Assembly: GCA_002492465.1 (NCBI GenBank)
Contig: DKYT01000011.1
Location: 83,492 to 126,368 of the forward strand
Reading direction: 5' to 3'
DNA: 42,877 bases
Source of the DNA: Lachnospiraceae bacterium UBA7093
Lineage (GTDB): Bacteria; Bacillota; Clostridia; Lachnospirales; Lachnospiraceae
The number at the start of each line of letters is the position of its first letter. The stretch's first letter is position 1. Below are positions 25,216 to 32,545 of this stretch, piece after piece. Both the position numbers and the translations under genes were made by a program. The notes below the pieces were generated by a model. It ran no database searches. It was given only the letters and a program-made list of their open reading frames with translations, and was not told the origin of the DNA.

Positions 25216-26055
25216 CTACCTTTCCTGAATCAAATGATGCTTTACAAAGGCTTCCCGTATTCCGTTTTCCAAAACCCCCGGACAAATCTCATCCGCCAGT
25301 TTTTTAAGCTTTTCGTTTCCGTTTTCCATGCAGATTCCCAATCCTGCGGTTTCCAGCATCTCCTTATCGTTCATGCTGTCTCCAAACGCCACGGAGTCCG
25401 CCACTGGAATATGCAGATACGCGCAGACCCGCTTAATTGCTCTTCCCTTATCAAACTTCCTGTTTATTATTTCTCCGTTTATAAATCCGTTTTTTCCCTC
25501 TTCCTGCAGACAAAAGACAAAATCCTCCGCAAGCGCTTCCATGGGTTCTGCAAGCTGTTCCCTGGTTGGGCTCATAATCACGATCTTATAAACCGGCTGT
25601 CCTTCATAGGCTTCCATGGGAAGAATATTTAAAGATTTTTCGATCTGCTCCCGCCACCGCAGCAGTTCACTGTTTCCCTTCTCATGGGCGTGTTCCCGCA
25701 AAAACGCCTTAAAGCTCTCGTCAGTATAGGTGGCATCCATACATTCCACTGTCCTGAAAATGCCGCTTTTCTCCAGCGCCTCCATTGCCGTCTGTTTCTG
25801 CCTTTCGGTCATGGGGCAGTCATAAATCGCCTTTTTTTGAAATTCAATGTAGCCTCCTGCGCTGGCAACGACTCCGTCAAAATCGTACTTCAGAAGCGGT
25901 AAAAGCATTTTATAATTTCTGCCTGTGCACAAAAATACATAATGCCCAGCCTCCCTTGCCTGGCGGATCGCCCAGAGAGCAGATTCCGGCGGTTCGTTTT
26001 TTCCCGGTTCCGTCAGGGTACCGTCAATATCCAAAAAAATAATTTTCCTGTTCAT
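25216..26055 (-). CDS. Cof-type HAD-IIB phosphatase
   Basis: About 279 residues. HAD motif I is IIFLDIDGTLTEPG, motif II lies in YVFLCTGRN, a conserved lysine is in NRKFDKGRAIKRV, and motif III/IV is VAFGDSMNDKEML. The C2-type cap sits between. Such enzymes remove phosphate from sugar phosphates or cofactors. As the first gene of the PTS-GH13-LacI unit it may limit sugar-phosphate stress. GGAGG five bases before the ATG at 26055 decides the start over an upstream ATG at 26067 that overlaps that ribosome binding site. Confidence 0.88.
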   Translation of the reverse strand: MNRKIIFLDIDGTLTEPGKNEPPESALWAIRQAREAGHYVFLCTGRNYKMLLPLLKYDFDGVVASAGGYIEFQKKAIYDCPMTERQKQTAMEALEKSGIFRTVECMDATYTDESFKAFLREHAHEKGNSELLRWREQIEKSLNILPMEAYEGQPVYKIVIMSPTREQLAEPMEALAEDFVFCLQEEGKNGFINGEIINRKFDKGRAIKRVCAYLHIPVADSVAFGDSMNDKEMLETAGLGICMENGNEKLKKLADEICPGVLENGIREAFVKHHLIQER

Positions 26056-26104
26056 TCCATCCTCCATGTCAGAACATATTCCTTTTTCTGCTCCTTCTGT
26101 TGTA

Positions 26105-26118
26105 TGATATCGATTTCA
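26105..26118 (-). promoter_or_regulatory. cre-like / LacI-family operator
   Basis: TGAAATCGATATCA on minus matches the Bacillus cre pattern TGWAANCGNTNWCA at every fixed position and is nearly palindromic around a central CG, typical of LacI/CcpA-family sites. It starts just after the predicted transcription start of the HAD-PTS-GH13-LacI unit, a repressing position. CcpA or the local LacI regulator could bind. Confidence 0.6.
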
Positions 26119-26125
26119 CTTTAAT

Positions 26126-26136
26126 ATTATATTATA
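26126..26136 (-). promoter_or_regulatory. -10 region of the HAD-PTS-GH13-LacI operon
   Basis: Two overlapping TATAAT hexamers (26131-26136 and 26126-26131) on minus. The -35 is poor (TTTACA at 15 bp, or AATTTA at 17 bp), suggesting that an activator or derepression is needed. Confidence 0.5.
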
Positions 26137-26160
26137 CTGACCACAGTTATTTGTAAATTG

Positions 26161-26202
26161 GTATTTTACACAATTAATTCATTACTTTTTTGTGTAAAAT
26201 AC
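26161..26202 (-). promoter_or_regulatory. Perfect 13-bp inverted repeat upstream of the PTS operon promoter
   Basis: GTATTTTACACAA (26161-26173) and TTGTGTAAAATAC (26190-26202) are exact reverse complements with a 16-bp spacer. The inner edge lies next to the weak -35. It looks like a dimeric operator but lacks the central CG of LacI sites. Confidence 0.65.
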
Positions 26203-26235
26203 TGAAATCAATTTCACATCATAAATGGATGCAAT

Positions 26236-26253
26236 GTGCGCCGCAAGGCGCAC
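26236..26253. repeat. Short palindrome with GCAA loop
   Basis: GTGCGCC-GCAA-GGCGCAC is a perfect 7-bp GC stem with a GNRA tetraloop on plus. It lies just beyond the terminator of the fru operon. A similar but not identical palindrome occurs at 38938. Confidence 0.5.
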
Positions 26254-26256
26254 TAG

Positions 26257-26289
26257 AAAAAGAGACCTTCTCCCCAAAGGAGCGGTCTC
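26257..26289 (-). terminator. Terminator of the fru operon
   Basis: On minus GAGACC-gCTCC-tttg-GGAG-aa-GGTCTC forms an interrupted stem ending in TTTTT, about 55 nt after the DeoR-type gene. Confidence 0.75.
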
Positions 26290-26342
26290 CTATTCCGTCT
26301 ATTTCTTCCTCTTTCTCTCTTCTTATGTCCCTGCTCTGGGCG

Positions 26343-27083
26343 TCAGCAAATTTGCATATCCGCTATACCCTCAAACTCTTCCTGCCTGGCGTCAGTTAAA
26401 ACCGTACCGGCGGAAAAAGCTGCAAAGGTCACTGCGCTGACCACATGAAACTTACTGTTGTCACAAAGAATATACGCTTTCCGGCATTGCTCTACCGCAG
26501 TCCGTTTCACCAGCGCTTCGTCCCCGTCAGGAGTGGTAAAGCCTGCCGTCCTGCTGACCCCATTGGTTCCGAAAAATCCCTTTGTAAAATGGTAATCCTT
26601 CAGCGTCAGCGCCGCCATGGCTCCCACCACCGCCTCTGTGGAACTTTTCAGAGTACCGCCTACCAGCTGTACCCGCGCTCCCTTTGCCGCAAGTCTCTGG
26701 GCATGGGCAACGGCATTGGTTACAAAAGTTACATCTGTCTCCTGAATAAAATCCAGCATGTAGCCGGTAGTGGTTCCCGCATCCAGATATACAAAGTCCC
26801 GGGGTTCTATAAGGGAGGCGGCATATCTGGCGATTCTCTTTTTCTCTTCCCTGTTCACCTCCGCACGCTGGGTCACCGTAGGCTCCACCGACTGATAAGT
26901 AGGATCCGCCAGTACCGCTCCGCCGAATACCTTCACCAGCCTGCCCGCTTTATCCAGCAGAACAATATCTCTTCTTGCAGTGGATTCCGAAATATTCAAA
27001 AGCTCTGTCAGCTCCGTCACCGTTACGCTGCGCTTTTCCTCCAGAAGCTTCAAAATCATCTCGTGCCTTTGCTCTGATAACAT
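26343..27083 (-). CDS. fruR: DeoR/GlpR-family regulator (probable FruR)
   Basis: About 246 residues. N-terminal winged helix (MLSEQRHEMILKLLEEKRSV, then LLNISESTARRDIVLLD), then the DeoR sensor domain with LDAGTTTGYML, FVTNAV and KGFFGTNGVS, which binds sugar phosphates. It is last in the fruK-fruA-HPr operon, so fructose 1-phosphate is the likely effector and the fruK promoter the likely target. GGGAGG five bases before the ATG at 27083 decides the start over an ATG at 27107. Confidence 0.88.
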   Translation of the reverse strand: MLSEQRHEMILKLLEEKRSVTVTELTELLNISESTARRDIVLLDKAGRLVKVFGGAVLADPTYQSVEPTVTQRAEVNREEKKRIARYAASLIEPRDFVYLDAGTTTGYMLDFIQETDVTFVTNAVAHAQRLAAKGARVQLVGGTLKSSTEAVVGAMAALTLKDYHFTKGFFGTNGVSRTAGFTTPDGDEALVKRTAVEQCRKAYILCDNSKFHVVSAVTFAAFSAGTVLTDARQEEFEGIADMQIC

Positions 27084-27119
27084 GCCTTCCTCCCATTTGA
27101 ATCCCATATAAAAAATACT

Positions 27120-27377
27120 TTATAAATTCTCCTCCATCATCTTGCTGATGGCTTCATATGCCTTATCCTCATCTTCACCGTCAAAGGTAAGAACAACCTC
27201 GTTCCCTTTTTTCACGCCAAGACCCATAATGCCGAAAATCTTCTTACAGTCGCCGGACTTGCCGTCCTTTGTCAGGGTAATGGCACAGGCAAATTCCTTT
27301 GCCGCCTTTACAATTTCTCCCGCCGGACGGGCGTGGATCCCCTGCGGATCTGTGATCACATACTTAAATTCTTTCAT
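27120..27377 (-). CDS. ptsH: Phosphocarrier protein HPr with Lys at the Ser46 position
   Basis: 85 residues, aligning to Bacillus HPr without gaps over at least the first 54. The active-site motif GIHARPA is intact with His15 at residue 15. The regulatory region reads CKKIFGIMGLG, so residue 46 is Lys instead of the Ser phosphorylated by HPr kinase, and residue 52 is Gly instead of Ser. It should transfer phosphate from enzyme I to EIIA but not undergo Ser46 control. It lies between fruA and the DeoR regulator and may be dedicated to the fructose system; no ptsI is in the window. AAGGAG seven bases upstream supports the start. Confidence 0.92.
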   Translation of the reverse strand: MKEFKYVITDPQGIHARPAGEIVKAAKEFACAITLTKDGKSGDCKKIFGIMGLGVKKGNEVVLTFDGEDEDKAYEAISKMMEENL

Positions 27378-27416
27378 GTTCGTTCTCCTTTTCTTTTTAT
27401 TTTATGCTTTTCCTTT

Positions 27417-29333
27417 TTAAGATTCAATGTTTTTCTTTAACACACCCAGCAATACAGTGGAGATCAGCGTTCCTGCTGCCAGCGCCACCACGTACATCAA
27501 AGGATTTCCCACTACCGGGAATACGAAGATTCCCCCATGAGGCGCCATCAGTGTGCAGTTAAACAGCATAGATAAGGCGCCCGCCGCTCCCGAGCCGATG
27601 ACGCATGCCGGAAGCACATGAAGAGGATCCGATGCCGCAAAGGGAATTGCTCCCTCTGTAATAAAGGCAAGCCCCATAATGAAGTTAGTAGGACCGGATT
27701 CCCTCTCTTCTTTGGTAAATTTTTTCTTGAAGAAAAGAGTTGCAAGGGCAATGGCACAGGGAGGCGTCATGCCGCCGATCATAACTGCTGCCATAATGTC
27801 ATAATTTCCCGCTGCAATCGCAGCCGTTCCAAAAACGTATGCCGCCTTGTTAAAGGGACCTCCCATATCGATCGCCATCATACCGCCTAAAATCAATCCC
27901 AAAATCACCTTGCTGGTTCCGCCCATACTGGTCAGCCCATTGTTCAGCGCCGTGTTGATGCCTCCCATAACCGGCTCCACAATAAAGGACATCAGCAATC
28001 CCATAAGCAGAATTCCCACCAGCGGATAAATCAGCACGGGAGCGATCTTCTCCAGAAATTCCGGAAGTTTGTCGCAGATCTTCCGGAGCAGAACGATGAT
28101 ATATCCCGCTGCAAAACCTGCTGCCAAAGCGCCCAGGAAACCGGACTTCCCGCTTGCCGCAATCATACCGCCTACAAAGCCCAGCGCCAGCGCCGGACGG
28201 TCGCCAATTGCCATTGCAATAAAGCCCGCAAGTACAGGAAGCATAAACCCAAAGGCAACCCCTCCCAAATTCTTAAACCATGCCGCAACAGGGGTAATGG
28301 TACCAAAGTTGGCTCTCTCCGCCACATCCAGCGCATTCATATCCACACAGATTCCATCGATTAGAAAAGCAATTGCAATCAGGATGCCGCCTCCTACCAC
28401 AAAAGGAAGCATATGAGACACGCCGTTCATAAGCTGGGTGTAAATCTGATGTCCCACACCGCCGGATTTTCCCGCTGCTTGGGAAGCTGCCGCTCCTCTT
28501 CCCGTCCCATGATAAACAGGTACGTTTCCTGCAATAGCGCGGTCTATCAGTTCTCCTGCCTTACTGATGCCGTCGGAAACCTGGCATTCTATCACCTTCT
28601 TGCCGTCAAACCGATCCATGGGAACCTGGGTATCCGCCGCCACAATAATACAGTCCGCTTCTGCAATCTCCTGTGCCGTAAGCACATTTTTAGCACCGCC
28701 GGAACCTCTGGTCTCGATCTTTACAAAGCAGTTTTTCTCTTTTGCCGCCTTTTCGATTCCCTCCGCCGCCATATAGGTATGCGCAATTCCTGTAGGGCAA
28801 CCGGTAACTGCCAGAATTTTGATCTGACCGGCGGATGCCTCTCCTGTGTCCGAAAGGCGTTCGTCTATGCTCTCCTTCTCCTCATCCGCCTGATCGATAA
28901 TAGCAAGAAATTCTTCCACCGTTTCCGCCTTGCGAAGATGATCGGAAAACGCTTCATCCATCATCAGCACCGACAATTTGCTCAGCACGTCAAGATGTAC
29001 ATTGTCCTCTGTATTAGGAGCCGCAATGAGAAAAATCAAAGTAACCGGCTCTCCGTCCAAAGCGTCAAAGTCCACCCCGTCCTTTACCACCATCGCCGCA
29101 AGCCCCGGTTTGCTTACCGCATCGCACTTGCCGTGGGGAATGGCGATCCCTTCTCCGATTCCAGTGGTACTTTCCTCTTCCCTTGCATATACCTGTTTCC
29201 GGTATGCCTCCTGGTCGTTGATCTTACCGCTTTTCACCATAAGTTCCACTACCTGATCCAGCGCCTCGCTTTTGCTTTTGGGGGCTCCGGTCAGTGAAAT
29301 GCTCCGTTTGTCCAGCAAATCCGTGATTCTCAT
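27417..29333 (-). CDS. fruA: Fructose PTS permease EIIABC
   Basis: 638 residues. EIIA (1-150) has the phospho-histidine in EGIAIPHGKCDAV (His67). EIIB (about 170-270) has the phospho-cysteine in AVTGCPTGIAHTYMAAE (Cys179). The EIIC membrane domain (about 300-638) includes MLPFVVGGGILIAIAF, MAIDMGGPFNKAAY and TEGAIPFAASDP. It brings fructose in as fructose 1-phosphate. Its start overlaps the fruK stop by an ATGA. The domain order A-B-C is typical of Gram-positive FruA. Confidence 0.95.
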   Translation of the reverse strand: MRITDLLDKRSISLTGAPKSKSEALDQVVELMVKSGKINDQEAYRKQVYAREEESTTGIGEGIAIPHGKCDAVSKPGLAAMVVKDGVDFDALDGEPVTLIFLIAAPNTEDNVHLDVLSKLSVLMMDEAFSDHLRKAETVEEFLAIIDQADEEKESIDERLSDTGEASAGQIKILAVTGCPTGIAHTYMAAEGIEKAAKEKNCFVKIETRGSGGAKNVLTAQEIAEADCIIVAADTQVPMDRFDGKKVIECQVSDGISKAGELIDRAIAGNVPVYHGTGRGAAASQAAGKSGGVGHQIYTQLMNGVSHMLPFVVGGGILIAIAFLIDGICVDMNALDVAERANFGTITPVAAWFKNLGGVAFGFMLPVLAGFIAMAIGDRPALALGFVGGMIAASGKSGFLGALAAGFAAGYIIVLLRKICDKLPEFLEKIAPVLIYPLVGILLMGLLMSFIVEPVMGGINTALNNGLTSMGGTSKVILGLILGGMMAIDMGGPFNKAAYVFGTAAIAAGNYDIMAAVMIGGMTPPCAIALATLFFKKKFTKEERESGPTNFIMGLAFITEGAIPFAASDPLHVLPACVIGSGAAGALSMLFNCTLMAPHGGIFVFPVVGNPLMYVVALAAGTLISTVLLGVLKKNIES

Positions 29334-30259
29334 CTCATGTCCTCCTCTACTCTATCTATCACCTGTTGATATACCGCTTCAATTTCCTTCCTGGTTGCCA
29401 GCAGCTCCGAAAATGCGCTTGCGCTGCCTGCCGCCACCCCCATACAAAATGCATGTTCATAATCCTTCTTTTCCATCCAGCCTGCCACAAAGCCTGCCAC
29501 CATGGAATCCCCGGCTCCCACGCCGTTTATCAGCTTTCCTTTAGGCGCCGCCGCAGTCCTGACCTTTCCGTCCGCCGCCGCCAGCACCGCTCCTTCCCCT
29601 GCCATGGAAACCAGTACGTTGACTGCCCCCATCTCCTGCAGCTTTCTGGCATAGGGGATCACTTCCTCTCTGGTTCTCAGCTCCTTGTGGAAGATCTCGC
29701 CCAGCTCATGGTTATTGGGCTTAATCAGGAACGGATGATAAGCAAGCACATTGACCAGCAGCTCTCTTGTGGCATCCACCACAATCATGATTTCCCTTCC
29801 TTGCAGCCTTTCCATGATCCTTTTGTAAATATCGTCCGGCATGGAGCCTGGAATGCTTCCCGCAAGCACCAGCGTATCCCCCGGTTCCAAAACGTCCAGC
29901 TTTTCCATCAGCTTCTCTACATTTTCCTCGCTGATTTCCGGTCCGCAGCCGTTGATTTCGGTTCCGTCAATGGATTTCAATTTCAGGTTGATCCTTGAAG
30001 TTCCATTGTGAATGGGGATCAAATCGGATTTTACGCCCATTTCTTCTATACGCCGCACAATCTCCTGTCCTGTAAAACCCGCTGTAAATCCCAACGCCGT
30101 ATTCTCGATTCCCAGATTTCCAAGTACCATTGAAACATTGAGTCCCTTACCTCCAGGAAGCATCAGCTCCGAACTGGTGCGGTTGGTCATGCCCAGCCTG
30201 AAGTCTTCTACCGAAACGATATAATCCAGTGACGGGTTAAATGTAACCGTATAAATCAT
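29330..30259 (-). CDS. fruK: 1-phosphofructokinase
   Basis: 309-residue PfkB-family kinase that converts fructose 1-phosphate to fructose 1,6-bisphosphate. Visible: TFNPSLDYIV at the start, PGGKGLNVS, LAGSIPGSMP, KPNNHELGEI, and the anion hole/catalytic base GVGAGDSMVAGF. The partner fruA supports fructose over tagatose 6-phosphate. GGAGG seven bases upstream supports the ATG. It is first in the fru operon. Confidence 0.95.
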   Translation of the reverse strand: MIYTVTFNPSLDYIVSVEDFRLGMTNRTSSELMLPGGKGLNVSMVLGNLGIENTALGFTAGFTGQEIVRRIEEMGVKSDLIPIHNGTSRINLKLKSIDGTEINGCGPEISEENVEKLMEKLDVLEPGDTLVLAGSIPGSMPDDIYKRIMERLQGREIMIVVDATRELLVNVLAYHPFLIKPNNHELGEIFHKELRTREEVIPYARKLQEMGAVNVLVSMAGEGAVLAAADGKVRTAAAPKGKLINGVGAGDSMVAGFVAGWMEKKDYEHAFCMGVAAGSASAFSELLATRKEIEAVYQQVIDRVEEDMR

Positions 30260-30291
30260 CTCATTTCCTCCTTGTTTGATTTTGTAATTGT

Positions 30292-30320
30292 ATTATACAA
30301 TCAAATTCGGTCAAAATCAA
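30292..30320 (-). promoter_or_regulatory. fru operon promoter
   Basis: TTGATT (30315-30320), a 17-bp spacer and TATAAT (30292-30297) on minus, about 33 bp before fruK. The repeated box described at 30303-30332 fills the spacer and -35, as expected for repression. Confidence 0.75.
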
Positions 30321-30403
30321 TCATACTAATTCACAAAAATCCTTTAACCTTTTTATCGGATTTGCACAATTTTGAATTATTATGATCGATTATGACCGAA
30401 TTT
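30303..30403. repeat. 30-bp inverted duplication around the fru promoter (probable FruR operators)
   Basis: The minus-strand sequence of 30303-30332 and the plus-strand sequence of 30374-30403 agree at 27 of 30 positions, sharing GAATTA, TATGAT, GATT and TGACCGAATTT. They face each other across 41 bp. One copy lies within the fru promoter; the other has only a poor -10 and faces into the end of the YolD-like gene. Paired operators for the DeoR-type regulator are the likely meaning. Confidence 0.72.
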
Positions 30404-30453
30404 ATTTTTTATATTCTGGATTTCTTCTAAAACCGTCATTGTTCCTTTCGCGT

Positions 30454-30873
30454 TTACTCTAAAAGGATCATTTCCGTAATTTCCGCGGCGGGTATCTCAC
30501 CGCCGTCCTCCATAACCACAGCCTTTGCGTACTCATCTATTTTCTTTACATGTCCCGACACAGTAAGATAAGCGCCGCCATCTTTGCGCTGATCCGGGCA
30601 AAAGTATGTGATGGCAGCAAGGGGATGCTCCCCTATTCTTTCCCTCAGTTCCTGCAGCCTTTCGTCCAAACGCTCCTTTTCATCCTCATCCAGTTCCGTT
30701 CTCTCCCGGGTCAGTCTTCCTGTTTCCTTAAGAGCGGCATCATAACCGGTCAATGCCGCAAAAGGTGAAAACTGTGCCGCCCGCTCCGCCATGGTCATAG
30801 GCGGGTGAACCATGGAAACATGATGGGGAAGGCGGATTATGTCATCGTACTGATGGGTTTCCTTTGCATTCAT
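30454..30873 (-). CDS. YolD-like protein, partner of Y-family polymerase
   Basis: 139 residues. The N-terminal motif IIRLPHHVS, PPMTMAERAAQFSPFAALTGY is typical of the small genes that follow UvrX/YqjW-type polymerases (YolD-like). A charged helical middle (RERTELDEDEKERLDERL) and a beta C-terminal half follow. Its start overlaps the polymerase stop by an ATGA, so it shares the SOS promoter. Function is unknown; it may modulate the polymerase. GGAGG nine bases upstream supports the ATG. Confidence 0.82.
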   Translation of the reverse strand: MNAKETHQYDDIIRLPHHVSMVHPPMTMAERAAQFSPFAALTGYDAALKETGRLTRERTELDEDEKERLDERLQELRERIGEHPLAAITYFCPDQRKDGGAYLTVSGHVKKIDEYAKAVVMEDGGEIPAAEITEMILLE

Positions 30874-32399
30874 GCTTTGTGTCCTCCGATCTGACCGTTT
30901 CGCTCCACCGTGGTACCTCCCTCCTCAAGGTTCATACCTTTCAGGATCGCATTTTTGCCAAATTTTCTTTTGATGTCCAACATTGCCTTCTGCATCCTTT
31001 TTTCCCGCTCCAGCTCCGCTTCTTCCTCGTCCCTTTGTTTTTGCAATGCCTCATAATCGGTAAAAAGTGTTAGCTGCTCATAAGCCTCCGCCGTCCTTTC
31101 CGCCGATTCCTCCTCCACATGATTTGCCGTTAAATACACCCTTCTGATCAACAGCCTCTGATCCACTATCTGCTCATACAACTCCATCACGGCATCTGTG
31201 ATCAGTCTGGCGGAGGAGGTCTTTCGCTTCAAATTTACTGTTCCATGGGCGTGCTTGGGAACGCTTCTTCCATAATGATCCCTGGTGACAGGTCCCTTAT
31301 AAGCTTTTCGAATCTGGGGATTGGCAAGGTTTTCCACATCATAACCTACGGTAAGCACCATTTGATCTGTCACAAGCCCTTTTTCCACCAAATCAAGCGC
31401 CAGCAGGTCTGCCATTTCCCGAACGATCAGCCGGCATTTCTCAAAGCTGTAAGGGCAATGAAGCACCTGCCCCGATCCTATGCTACTGTTTTCAGGCTTG
31501 TACGCCTTTATGTCGGAAATCCTGCACGGCTCCCAGCCCCAGGCGTGATCGATCAAAAGCTCTGCATTTACGCCAAAGATCCTGTACAAAAGTTCTTCAT
31601 TGTAGTAATCTGCAGGCTTCCCTATAGAGCATCTTGCAATATCTCCCATGGTAAAAAGCCCTGTCTCAGCCAGCTTTTTGGCATAGCCTTTACCCACCCG
31701 CCAAAAATCGGTGATAGGTTTATGATCCCATAGAAGCTCCCGATAGCTTCTTTCGTCCAGCTCTGCAATCCTTACGCCGTCCTCATCCGCCGCAACATGC
31801 TTTGCCACAATATCCATTGCCACCTTGCACAGATAAAGATTTGTGCCGATTCCTGCTGCCGCCGTAATGCCGGTGACCTTCAAGACCTCCTGTATCATTT
31901 TCTTTGCCAGCTCCCGCGGCGTAAGGCGATAGGTTTCCAGGTAATCGGAAGCATCAATAAACACTTCGTCTATAGAATAAACATGGATATCCTCTGGCGC
32001 TATATACTTCAGATAAATATCATAAATCCGTGTGCTGTATTCCATGTAAAGCGCCATTCTGGGCGGCGCGGCAAGGTAAGCTGCCGCCAACGCCGGGGAT
32101 GCCTTTAATTCTCTGTCGTCATAGGACTCTCCTGTGAAAGCCTGTCCCGGCGCCTTCAGCCTGCGCAGGGCGTTTACCTCCCGCATCTTCTGCACCACCT
32201 CAAAAAGTCTTGCCCGCCCTGGAATCCCATACGCTTTCAGGGAGGGAGAAACGGCAAGACAGATGGTCTTTTCCGTACGGCTGCTGTCCGCCACAGCAAG
32301 GTTGGTGGTAAGGGGGTTCAACCCTCTTTCCACACATTCTACGGAGGCGTAAAAGGATTTCAGATCGATTGCAATATAAACAGGATTTTTTGATGCCAT
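30870..32399 (-). CDS. Y-family DNA polymerase (UvrX/YqjW/UmuC-like)
   Basis: About 509 residues. Translesion polymerase features: the metal-binding VYIAIDLKSFYASVE near the start, a tyrosine/arginine nucleotide contact region, the second acidic motif HVYSIDEVFIDAS, AAAGIGTNLYLCKVA, then the little-finger region. The C-terminal tail is strongly charged (EEEAELEREKRMQ) and might reach a clamp. An upstream in-frame ATG (32438) was rejected: GGAGG nine bases before the ATG at 32399 fits, and MASKNPVYIAIDL is a natural N-terminus. Preceded by a LexA box inside its promoter, so it is DNA-damage induced. Confidence 0.93.
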   Translation of the reverse strand: MASKNPVYIAIDLKSFYASVECVERGLNPLTTNLAVADSSRTEKTICLAVSPSLKAYGIPGRARLFEVVQKMREVNALRRLKAPGQAFTGESYDDRELKASPALAAAYLAAPPRMALYMEYSTRIYDIYLKYIAPEDIHVYSIDEVFIDASDYLETYRLTPRELAKKMIQEVLKVTGITAAAGIGTNLYLCKVAMDIVAKHVAADEDGVRIAELDERSYRELLWDHKPITDFWRVGKGYAKKLAETGLFTMGDIARCSIGKPADYYNEELLYRIFGVNAELLIDHAWGWEPCRISDIKAYKPENSSIGSGQVLHCPYSFEKCRLIVREMADLLALDLVEKGLVTDQMVLTVGYDVENLANPQIRKAYKGPVTRDHYGRSVPKHAHGTVNLKRKTSSARLITDAVMELYEQIVDQRLLIRRVYLTANHVEEESAERTAEAYEQLTLFTDYEALQKQRDEEEAELEREKRMQKAMLDIKRKFGKNAILKGMNLEEGGTTVERNGQIGGHKA

Positions 32400-32440
32400 C
32401 TTTGGATACCTCCATGAGCGCTTACGATTGCTATACATAT

Positions 32441-32469
32441 ATTATAATAGAACTTATGTTCTATTTCAA
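32441..32469 (-). promoter_or_regulatory. SOS promoter with LexA box in the spacer
   Basis: On minus TTGAAA (32464-32469), a 17-bp spacer and TATAAT (32441-32446). The spacer holds GAACATAAGTTC (32450-32461), matching the Gram-positive LexA pattern GAAC-N4-GTTC, with 7-bp ATAGAAC/GTTCTAT arms. The arrangement predicts tight LexA repression. Confidence 0.88.
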
Positions 32470-32501
32470 CATCCATATATTACAAATAGCCTCTTATAAC
32501 A

Positions 32502-32538
32502 AGATCGGAGGCTGTCATTTTCTGACAGCCCCCGATCT
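32502..32538 (-). terminator. Hairpin after the aminotransferase gene, probable terminator
   Basis: AGATCGGAGGCTGTCA and TGACAGCCCCCGATCT form a 16-bp stem with a single mismatch and a 5-nt loop, starting 8 nt after the aminotransferase stop. The following T content is weak on minus (CTTGTTAT), so termination may be partial. Confidence 0.6.
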
Positions 32539-32545
32539 AATCTTT

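Noticed and set aside
26236..26253. Member of a dispersed REP-like family together with 38938-38954
   Set aside because: Both are short perfect GC palindromes, but their sequences differ and two copies are not enough to claim a family without a genome-wide count.
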